From positions 1 to 8,095 of the forward strand of contig MGUO01000101.1 in NCBI GenBank assembly GCA_001800015.1: a stretch of 8,095 nucleotides of DNA. The letters run 5' to 3'. The DNA comes from Elusimicrobia bacterium RIFCSPHIGHO2_02_FULL_57_9. GTDB taxonomy: Bacteria; Elusimicrobiota; Elusimicrobia; UBA1565; UBA9628. Position 1 is the first letter of the stretch, and the number at the start of each line of letters is the position of its first letter. The position numbers were made by a program, and so were the translations under genes. Of the stretch, positions 1 through 8,095 are shown one piece after another. Under the pieces are notes generated by a model. It was given only the letters and a program-made list of their open reading frames with translations. It was not told the DNA's origin and searched no databases.

Positions 1-2887
<2,887 letters not shown>

Positions 2888-2888
2888 T

Positions 2889-5800
2889 ATGGCATATATA
2901 GCGACCGCGGAAAAGAAACTATCGTTAGGCGGCAAGAAAAAAAAGAAAGTCGACGCTCTTGACTTTTTTGACTTCGATGCGATTCGCCTGTCGATGGCGT
3001 CGCCGGAGCAGATCCTCTCTTGGTCTTACGGCGAGGTCAAAAAGCCGGAAACCATCAACTACCGCACGCTTAAGCCTGAACGCGACGGCCTTTTCTGCGA
3101 GAGGATTTTTGGACCGGCGCATGATTACGAGTGCGCCTGCGGAAAATACCGCTGGGTAAAATTCAAGGGGATTGTCTGCGATCGCTGCGGCGTTGAGGTG
3201 ACGGAGGCCAAGGTCCGGCGCGAACGCATGGGCCATATCGAGCTGGCCGTTCCGGTGACGCACATCTGGTTCCTTAAGAAGACTCCTTCGCGTATAGGCA
3301 TTGTTTTAAACATGAGGACCTCCGACCTCGAGCGCGTGGTGTACTATGCGATGTATATCGTGCTTGAGGACTTAATTGACGCCGACGGCCGAACCGTTTA
3401 TAAGGCCTGCGATCTTCTCTCGGAAGAGGAAGTGCGCAAGGCCAAGGCGGAGTTTCGCTCCAAGCTGAAAGTCGGCATCGGCGCCGGCGCAATTCATGCC
3501 CTTCTTTCCAGGGTTAAGCCCAAGGAAGAGGCCGCCAATATTCTTGAAGAGATTCAGACCGTGACCTCCGAGGCGGAGAGATCCCGGTTAATCCGCCGTC
3601 TGCGCATCCTGCAAGGATTTGTCGAGTCCGGCAACGAGCCTCAGTGGATGGTCACCACCATCCTGCCGGTGATTCCGCCGGAGCTGCGTCCCTTGGTTCC
3701 CTTGGAGGGTGGCCGCTTCGCCACTTCCGACTTAAACGATCTTTATCGCCGCATCATCAATCGCAATAACCGCCTCAAGCACATCGAGGCCCTGCGGGCG
3801 CCCGAGGTCATGGTGTTCAACGAGAAACGTCTGCTGCAGGAAGCCGTCGATGCGCTTTTTGAGAACGGCGCGCGCGGCCGTGTCGTTGTCGGCGCGGGCA
3901 ATCGGCCGCTCAAATCCCTTTCCGATATTCTCAAGGGCAAACAAGGACGCTTCCGGCAAAACCTGCTGGGCAAACGCGTAGATTACTCCGGACGCTCGGT
4001 TATCGTGGTCGGCCCGCACCTTAAACTGAACCAGTGCGGTCTTCCCAAGGAAATGGCCTTGGAGCTTTTCCGGCCTTTCATCATCCGTGAGCTCATGAAA
4101 TCCGAGAGCTTGACGCTGAAGGCCGCCAAGCGCATGTTCGAGAAAGCGCGTCCTGAGATATGGGACATCCTCGAATTCGTCACTAAGAACCATCCGGTGA
4201 TGCTAAACCGCGCTCCGACCCTGCATCGCTTGGGAATTCAGGCTTTCGAGCCTGTGCTCATCGAGGGGAAATCTATCCAGCTTCACCCCCTAACCTGCGC
4301 TGCTTTCAACGCCGATTTCGACGGCGACCAGATGGCCGTTCATGTGCCGCTGTCGCAGGAAGCGCAACTGGAAGCGCGCGTGCTCATGATGGCTTCCAAT
4401 AATATTCTTTCTCCCGCCTCGGGCCGTCCTATCGCGGTGCCTTCCCATGATATGGTCTTGGGCATTCACTATTTGACCAAGCACAAAGTCGGCGAAATCG
4501 GCGAAGGCATGGTGTTCGTGGATAAGAGCGAAGTCGTCGCCGCTTATCTAAACAAGAAGGTCGATCTTCACGCCAAGATTAAAGTCCGCGGAATCAATAA
4601 AATCGTGGAAGTCGAAGGCAAGAAAACCGAGGCGCCCAAGCTTGCCGAGTGGACTGATTGGACCACGGTTGGCCGCGTTCTCTTCAACGATGTTGCGCCG
4701 CAGGAATTAGGCTACATCAACGCCCCGCAGGGCAAAAAAGAACTTTCCCAGCTTGTGGAACGATGCTACAAGGAACTCGGGCATTACCGCACCGTCATTT
4801 TGCTCGATGACTTAAAGCGACTTGGCTATCATTTCGCCACCATGGCGGGGTTATCCATTTCCATTTCGGATATGCATATTCCCGGCATCAAGAAAGAAGT
4901 CATTACCCAGGCCCGCAAAAGGGTCAAGGAAATCGAGGCGCAAGGGAAGGCCGGCGTCATTACCGAATCCGAGCGCTACAATAAAATCATCGACATTTGG
5001 ACCCATGTGACCGATAAAATCTCCGATGTCATGTTCGACGACATGAAAAAGGAGGAGTTCGACAAATTTGTGGCGGGCAAGCCCCGCTTTAACTCGGTCT
5101 ATTTGATGGCCGATTCAGGCGCGCGCGGCAGCCGCCAGCAAATTAGGCAGCTAGCGGGCATGCGCGGCCTTATGGCCAAGCCGCAAAAGAAATTGACCGG
5201 AGGCGTGGGCGAGATTATCGAACAACCCATCATCTCGAACTTCAGGGAAGGCTTGACCGTTCTTGAATATTTTATTTCCACTCACGGCGGCCGTAAAGGT
5301 CTTGCTGACACGGCCCTTAAAACGGCCGATGCCGGTTATCTAACCCGGCGTCTGGTGGACGTGGCTCACGATCTGGTTATCGTCGAGGATGATTGCGGCA
5401 CTATCAACGGCGTACGTTTGGGTGACTTGTCCACCGGCGATGAGGTCATCGAGCCCTTGGAAGAGCGCCTGCTCGGCCGCGTTGTGCTCGAGGACATATC
5501 CGCTCCCTTTGCCGAGGGCAAGGGCAAAACAACCGACAAGGTCATTTACAAGGCCGGCGAGATCGTCACCGCCCCGGTGGCGGCTAAAATAAAAGAAACT
5601 GGCATCGAGATGGTCCGCGCTAGGTCCGTGCTGACCTGCGAATCCCGTCAGGGCGTTTGCGCCAAGTGCTACGGCATGAACAACGCCACCGGCCGCATGG
5701 TTGAAATCGGCGAGGCGGTCGGCATCATCGCCGCCCAATCAATCGGCGAACCCGGCACGCAGTTGACCCTGCGCACCTTCCATATCGGCGGAACGGCTTC

Positions 5801-7109
5801 GCGCGTGGCCAAGCGTTCCCAGGTCGTATCCTTAAAGTCCGGGACCGTTGAGTTTAAGAACGTGCGGACCATTAAAAATCGCGAAGGCCAGATCGTCGTG
5901 GTTTCCCGCACGGGCATGCTCTTGATCTCGGAAAAGGGGATCGGAGCGGCTGAAGAGTATAAGATTCTTTACGGTGCGCGCTTGAAAGTTCTCAATGGTG
6001 CTAAGGTCGTTCCCGGCCAACTGTTAGCCGAGTGGGATCCCTACACCATGCCTATCGTGGCCGAACATGAAGGAGAAGTCCGGCTTCTGGATGTGCGCGA
6101 GGGCGTTACCTTGCACGAAGAGCGCAATAAGATCACCGGCATCATAGAAAGAAAGATCATCGAGCAGGAAACCCGGCGCACCGAAAAAACCGAGGGAGGT
6201 GCCGGCAAGCGTCTTAACCCGCGCGTTGTCATTGAAAAAGGCGGCAAGGACGTCACCCATTATCCGCTGCCCACCGACACCATTTTGTTGGTTGAATCCG
6301 GGCAGCCCATGCGTCCCGGTGACATTGTCGCCAAAATTCCTCAAGAAGTCACCAAGTCCAAGGATATCACGGGAGGTCTGCCGCGTGTTTCGGAGCTTTT
6401 CGAGGCCCGGCGCCCCAAGACTTCGGCGATTATCTCTGAAATCGAAGGAGCGGTGTCTCTGGGCATAGGCGCCAAGGGCTTGGTCCAGGTTTCCGTGCGC
6501 AACGAGGAAACCGATCTGGTTCGCGAATACCTGATTCCGCAAGGCAAACATCTCGTGGTTTACGAAGGCGACCGCGTGGGCGTGGGTGAGGCGATCACCG
6601 ATGGCGCGATCAACCCGCACGACGTGCTTCACGTCAAGGGCATCAAGGAAGTCCAGGAGTTCCTGGTCAACGCCATTCAGGAAGTTTACCGCCTCCAGGG
6701 CGTTTCCATATCCGACCGGCATATCGAATGCATCGTGCGGCAGATGCTTGAAAACGTCAAGATCGTCAACTCGGGCGACACCTCTTTCCTCAAGGGGGAA
6801 ATCATCAATCGCTTCGCATTCGCCGACTCCAATCGCGCAATCAAGGTGAAAGATGGGCGCGAGGCCCAGGCAGAGCCCGTGCTGTTGGGCATCACCAAGG
6901 CATCGCTGGCCTCCAACTCCTTCGTTTCCGCGGCCAGTTTTCAAGAAACAACCCGGGTTTTGACCGAGGCGGCGACGACCTCCAAGATCGATTACCTGAA
7001 GGGACTTAAGGAAAACGTGATTATCGGCCACATGATACCGGCCGGGACCGGGCTTTTAGCCCGCGCAAGAATATTGGAGATGGCGGCCGCAGCCGCCGGG
7101 AAGGGATAA
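2889..7109 (+). CDS. rpoC: RNA polymerase beta' subunit
   Basis: Largest subunit of core RNA polymerase, carrying the catalytic Mg ion. It has 1406 residues, almost the E. coli length (1407). Landmarks: an N-terminal zinc ribbon with Cys82, 84, 97 and 100; the sigma-binding coiled coil region at about 275-325; the switch/lid block KGKQGRFRQNLLGKRVDYSG at about 346-365; the active-site NADFDGD with Asp476, 478 and 480; a bridge helix around THGGRKGLADTALKTA (798 onward); the second zinc site Cys836, 917, 924 and 927; and trigger loop TLRTFHIGG with Arg962 and His965. An SI3-type insert of about 180 residues splits the trigger loop. All key residues are intact. The start is ATG one base after the rpoB stop, with AAGGA upstream. 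The N-terminus is about 15-20 residues longer than E. coli and includes a run of five lysines. The C-terminus ends in an alanine-rich stretch, and its TAA overlaps the rpsL ATG by one base (TAATG). Confidence 0.99.
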   Translation: MAYIATAEKKLSLGGKKKKKVDALDFFDFDAIRLSMASPEQILSWSYGEVKKPETINYRTLKPERDGLFCERIFGPAHDYECACGKYRWVKFKGIVCDRCGVEVTEAKVRRERMGHIELAVPVTHIWFLKKTPSRIGIVLNMRTSDLERVVYYAMYIVLEDLIDADGRTVYKACDLLSEEEVRKAKAEFRSKLKVGIGAGAIHALLSRVKPKEEAANILEEIQTVTSEAERSRLIRRLRILQGFVESGNEPQWMVTTILPVIPPELRPLVPLEGGRFATSDLNDLYRRIINRNNRLKHIEALRAPEVMVFNEKRLLQEAVDALFENGARGRVVVGAGNRPLKSLSDILKGKQGRFRQNLLGKRVDYSGRSVIVVGPHLKLNQCGLPKEMALELFRPFIIRELMKSESLTLKAAKRMFEKARPEIWDILEFVTKNHPVMLNRAPTLHRLGIQAFEPVLIEGKSIQLHPLTCAAFNADFDGDQMAVHVPLSQEAQLEARVLMMASNNILSPASGRPIAVPSHDMVLGIHYLTKHKVGEIGEGMVFVDKSEVVAAYLNKKVDLHAKIKVRGINKIVEVEGKKTEAPKLAEWTDWTTVGRVLFNDVAPQELGYINAPQGKKELSQLVERCYKELGHYRTVILLDDLKRLGYHFATMAGLSISISDMHIPGIKKEVITQARKRVKEIEAQGKAGVITESERYNKIIDIWTHVTDKISDVMFDDMKKEEFDKFVAGKPRFNSVYLMADSGARGSRQQIRQLAGMRGLMAKPQKKLTGGVGEIIEQPIISNFREGLTVLEYFISTHGGRKGLADTALKTADAGYLTRRLVDVAHDLVIVEDDCGTINGVRLGDLSTGDEVIEPLEERLLGRVVLEDISAPFAEGKGKTTDKVIYKAGEIVTAPVAAKIKETGIEMVRARSVLTCESRQGVCAKCYGMNNATGRMVEIGEAVGIIAAQSIGEPGTQLTLRTFHIGGTASRVAKRSQVVSLKSGTVEFKNVRTIKNREGQIVVVSRTGMLLISEKGIGAAEEYKILYGARLKVLNGAKVVPGQLLAEWDPYTMPIVAEHEGEVRLLDVREGVTLHEERNKITGIIERKIIEQETRRTEKTEGGAGKRLNPRVVIEKGGKDVTHYPLPTDTILLVESGQPMRPGDIVAKIPQEVTKSKDITGGLPRVSELFEARRPKTSAIISEIEGAVSLGIGAKGLVQVSVRNEETDLVREYLIPQGKHLVVYEGDRVGVGEAITDGAINPHDVLHVKGIKEVQEFLVNAIQEVYRLQGVSISDRHIECIVRQMLENVKIVNSGDTSFLKGEIINRFAFADSNRAIKVKDGREAQAEPVLLGITKASLASNSFVSAASFQETTRVLTEAATTSKIDYLKGLKENVIIGHMIPAGTGLLARARILEMAAAAAGKG
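2937..2945 (+). other. A8 tract containing an in-frame A_AAA_AAG heptamer in rpoC
   Basis: Eight consecutive adenines (2937-2944) followed by G encode lysines 17-19 of beta'. In the rpoC frame the bases at 2939-2945 read A AAA AAG, the same arrangement as the dnaX slippery heptamer. A -1 shift would meet TGA within six codons, giving a peptide of about 25 residues. I see no clear stimulatory hairpin next to it. The tract is directly visible; any slippage is only a possibility. Confidence 0.35.
5802..6350 (+). other. SI3 (beta'i6)-type insertion within the RpoC trigger loop
   Basis: After the first half of the trigger loop (GTQLTLRTFHIGGTASR) about 180 residues intervene before the second half resumes near KDITGGLPRVSELFEARRP (6360 onward). 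The inserted sequence resembles E. coli SI3: the segment around LLAEWDPYTMPIVAEHEGEV corresponds to E. coli 'ANWDPHTMPVITEVSGFV', and the insert is about the same length as E. coli SI3 (~188 residues). In E. coli this insert is built of sandwich-barrel hybrid motifs and moves with the trigger loop during nucleotide addition. Boundaries are approximate. Confidence 0.85.
7082..7097 (+). other. Perfect 6-bp hairpin just upstream of the rpsL ribosome-binding site
   Basis: GGCGGC (7082-7087) and GCCGCC (7092-7097) are perfect inverted repeats around a CGCA loop, in the last codons of rpoC. The sequence encodes the alanine-rich C-terminus of beta', so the symmetry may come from alanine codons. No U-tract follows, so it is not a terminator. 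Its position immediately before the rpsL Shine-Dalgarno sequence leaves a modest role in initiation possible. Confidence 0.4.
7099..7104 (+). promoter_or_regulatory. Shine-Dalgarno site for rpsL (GGAAGG)
   Basis: The purine run GGGAAGGG (7098-7105) with core GGAAGG sits four bases before the rpsL ATG. The spacing is somewhat short, but the ATG overlaps the rpoC stop, so reinitiation by ribosomes finishing rpoC is likely to help. Confidence 0.55.
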
Positions 7110-7498
7110 TGCCAACTATTAACCAATTAATCAGAAACGGCCGCGCCAAGAAGAGGAGCCGACCCAAGGCCCCGGCCCTCGAGGCTTGTCCCCAAAAGCG
7201 AGGGGTCTGCACCCAGGTGAAAACCACCACCCCCAAGAAGCCTAACTCGGCTTTGCGCAAAATCGCCCGCATCAAGCTGACTACCGGTGTGGAGGTCACG
7301 GGTTATATACCAGGGGTGGGACACAATTTGCAGGAGCATTCCATCGTAATGATCCGGGGCGGCCGCGTTAAGGACTTGCCAGGCGTGCGTTATCATATTA
7401 TTCGCGGCGTGTTGGATGCAGCAGGCGTCGAGGGGCGCCGCCAGGGAAGATCGCTTTATGGGGCGAAAAGGCCAAAAGAAGGCGCCGTAAAAGCTTAG
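7109..7498 (+). CDS. rpsL: 30S ribosomal protein S12
   Basis: S12 sits at the interface side of the 30S subunit near the decoding centre and takes part in tRNA selection and translocation. The 129-residue product aligns along its whole length with E. coli S12 and keeps the same numbering over the conserved core: LEACPQKRGVCT (24-35), TTTPKKPNSALRK (39-51), GHNLQEHS (71-78) and RGGRVKDLPGVRYH (83-96). Lys43 and Lys88, where streptomycin-resistance mutations occur in other bacteria, are wild type. Asp89, the residue methylthiolated by RimO in E. coli, is present. The C-terminus is a few residues longer (KEGAVKA). The start ATG overlaps the rpoC stop by one base, which directly joins the polymerase genes to the str-type genes. 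No promoter is evident at the junction. Confidence 0.99.
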   Translation: MPTINQLIRNGRAKKRSRPKAPALEACPQKRGVCTQVKTTTPKKPNSALRKIARIKLTTGVEVTGYIPGVGHNLQEHSIVMIRGGRVKDLPGVRYHIIRGVLDAAGVEGRRQGRSLYGAKRPKEGAVKA

Positions 7499-7511
7499 AC
7501 ATGATTGGAAA

Positions 7512-7517
7512 AGGAGG
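7512..7517 (+). promoter_or_regulatory. Strong Shine-Dalgarno sequence (AGGAGG) displaced from rpsG
   Basis: A near-consensus AAAAGGAGG lies here, but the rpsG ATG is 53 bases further on and has no purine-rich site of its own. Either the two intervening hairpins shorten the path to the ATG, or the site serves a nearer start: the TTG at 7527 has an ideal nine-base spacing but opens only a 20-codon frame. Confidence 0.6.
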
Positions 7518-7522
7518 AAGAC

Positions 7523-7538
7523 AGCGTTGATAAACGCT
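7523..7538 (+). other. Hairpin 1 of the rpsG leader (6-bp stem, GATA loop)
   Basis: AGCGTT (7523-7528) pairs perfectly with AACGCT (7533-7538) around a GATA loop, five bases after the AGGAGG site. It lies entirely outside rpsL and rpsG, so the symmetry is not a by-product of those coding sequences. Confidence 0.6.
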
Positions 7539-7542
7539 GCGC

Positions 7543-7561
7543 GCGAGCGCTTCGCGCTCGC
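7543..7561 (+). other. Hairpin 2 of the rpsG leader (8-bp GC-rich stem, TTC loop)
   Basis: GCGAGCGC (7543-7550) pairs perfectly with GCGCTCGC (7554-7561) around TTC. Past a small internal mismatch, TGC (7538-7540) can also pair with GCA (7564-7566), bringing the base of the stem to four bases before the rpsG ATG, although 7538 is also used by hairpin 1. No U-tract follows, so a Rho-independent terminator is unlikely. Confidence 0.65.
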
Positions 7562-7570
7562 TTGCAAAAT

Positions 7571-8050
7571 ATGCCCAGAAAAGGACTAAGACCACGAGAT
7601 CGCAGGGCCCTGCCCTCGCCGGATTATAAATATCAGTCGGTGCTGGTTTCCCGCCTGGTTAATAAGCTTAATTATCAGGGCAAGAAGAACGCTTCCGAGC
7701 ACATTATGTACGGGGCGATGGAGATTATCGCCGAAAAAACCAAGGAAGAGGCTCTTACGGTTCTGACCAAGGCCATCGAGAACGTGAGGCCGCTGCTTGA
7801 GGTCAAGGCCCGCCGCGTCGGCGGCGCGACCTATCAAGTTCCCATAGAAGTTTCGCAAACCCGCTCGACCACCATCGCCATGCGCTGGCTGCTTGACGCG
7901 GCCCGCCAGAAGACCGGCAAGCCCATGGCCGCGCGCCTAGCCGACGAGATTCTGGCCGCCACCAAGAAAGAAGGAATGGCGTTTAAAAAACGCGAGGATA
8001 CCCATAAGATGGCCGAAGCCAACCGCGCTTTCGCCCATTACCGCTGGTAA
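7571..8050 (+). CDS. rpsG: 30S ribosomal protein S7
   Basis: S7 is a primary binder of the 3' domain of 16S rRNA; it nucleates assembly of the 30S head and lies near the E-site tRNA. The 159-residue product has the family pattern: the MPRKG N-terminus, a KLNYQGKKNASEHIMYGAME-like first helical block, ARRVGGATYQVPIEV at about residues 79-93, and a C-terminal HKMAEANRAFAHYRW nearly identical to E. coli. The ATG at 7571 was chosen because S7 proteins typically begin MPR. The frame extends upstream to a TTG at 7505, but the extra 22 residues are not S7-like and correspond to the structured leader. No Shine-Dalgarno sequence lies close to the ATG. Four bases separate the stop from fusA. S7 is the known translational repressor of the str operon in E. 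coli, which fits the structured leader here. Confidence 0.98.
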   Translation: MPRKGLRPRDRRALPSPDYKYQSVLVSRLVNKLNYQGKKNASEHIMYGAMEIIAEKTKEEALTVLTKAIENVRPLLEVKARRVGGATYQVPIEVSQTRSTTIAMRWLLDAARQKTGKPMAARLADEILAATKKEGMAFKKREDTHKMAEANRAFAHYRW

Positions 8051-8054
8051 TTTC

Positions 8055-8095
8055 ATGCCCAGAGAATATCCTTTAGGCAAAGTCCGCAACATCGG
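8055..8095 (+). CDS. fusA: Elongation factor G, N-terminal fragment (runs off window)
   Basis: ATG at 8055 opens a frame encoding MPREYPLGKVRNIG to the window edge. This matches the EF-G N-terminus, where a short charged segment and 'RNIG' come just before the GTPase P-loop (IxAHIDAGKTT), which would begin beyond the edge. EF-G is the GTPase that moves tRNAs and mRNA through the ribosome. It starts four bases after the rpsG stop, as expected for the conserved rpsL-rpsG-fusA order. I see no convincing Shine-Dalgarno sequence in front of it, so translational coupling to rpsG is likely. Only 13 full codons are visible, so the call rests on this motif plus gene order. Confidence 0.9.
   Translation, partial: MPREYPLGKVRNI

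Larger units (their letters stand above)
7499..7570 (+). promoter_or_regulatory. Structured rpsL-rpsG intercistronic leader, candidate S7 regulatory site
   Basis: The 72 bases between the rpsL stop and rpsG ATG contain a strong AGGAGG sequence (7512-7517) followed by two perfect inverted repeats (7523-7538 and 7543-7561), ending five to nine bases before the ATG. In E. coli the equivalent interval (about 100 bases) is bound by S7, which represses its own translation and that of downstream genes. By position and by having secondary structure, this interval is a candidate for the same control. I cannot show resemblance to the S7 site in 16S rRNA by eye. Confidence 0.5.

Noticed and set aside
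6024..7031. 335-codon open frame on the minus strand inside rpoC
   Set aside because: It lies wholly antisense to the conserved beta' C-terminal region. Its Asp/Gly/Phe/His-rich product with no recognisable domain is typical of the complement of a G+C-biased coding sequence.
7543..7566. Hairpin 2 as a Rho-independent terminator or attenuator
   Set aside because: The stem is followed by TTGCAAAATATG with no run of U residues, and essential rpsG starts immediately after.
7505..7570. N-terminal extension of S7 from a TTG at 7505
   Set aside because: The extra 22 residues are unlike S7, the strong Shine-Dalgarno sequence would lie inside the extension, and the region is dominated by hairpins. 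MPRKG at 7571 fits the family start.

Overview
This window is a stretch of the conserved bacterial transcription/translation super-operon, all on the + strand: the 3' two-thirds of rpoB, all of rpoC, rpsL, rpsG, and the first 13 complete codons of fusA. Coding is almost continuous. The only non-coding gap of note is the 72-base interval between rpsL and rpsG. There are no RNA genes, mobile elements, CRISPR arrays or Rho-independent terminators that I can support.

Organism: a bacterium of moderately high G+C (high fifties percent by eye). RpoC carries the large SI3-type (beta'i6) insertion inside the trigger loop, as in E. coli and several other Gram-negative-type phyla and unlike Firmicutes or Actinobacteria. 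RpoB lacks the E. coli SI2 (beta-i9) insertion. Together with the style of RpoC and the contiguous rpoBC-rpsL-rpsG-fusA order, this suggests a non-proteobacterial Gram-negative-type lineage. Elusimicrobiota or a relative is my guess, from memory of family sequences only, and should be treated as a weak inference.

Layout: 1-2887 is the rpoB 3' part (rifampicin region, active-site lysines, C-terminal clamp segment). Its first ~75 codons do not look like the usual RpoB sequence that precedes DDIDHLGNRR. rpoC (2889-7109) begins one base after the rpoB stop and ends in a one-base TAATG overlap with rpsL (7109-7498). The 7499-7570 interval holds a strong Shine-Dalgarno sequence far upstream of the rpsG ATG and two tandem perfect hairpins, a plausible site for S7 feedback control. 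rpsG (7571-8050) is followed after four bases by fusA (from 8055).

How the genes work together: rpoB and rpoC make the catalytic core of RNA polymerase. S12 and S7 are small-subunit proteins of the decoding centre and the 3' head, and EF-G drives translocation. The tight spacing implies co-transcription and translational coupling of the RNA polymerase genes with the str-type genes. The window is mostly ordinary core genome. The parts worth a second look are the unusual RpoB segment at the left edge, the structured rpsL-rpsG leader, and the paired lysine-rich tails at the beta/beta' junction.
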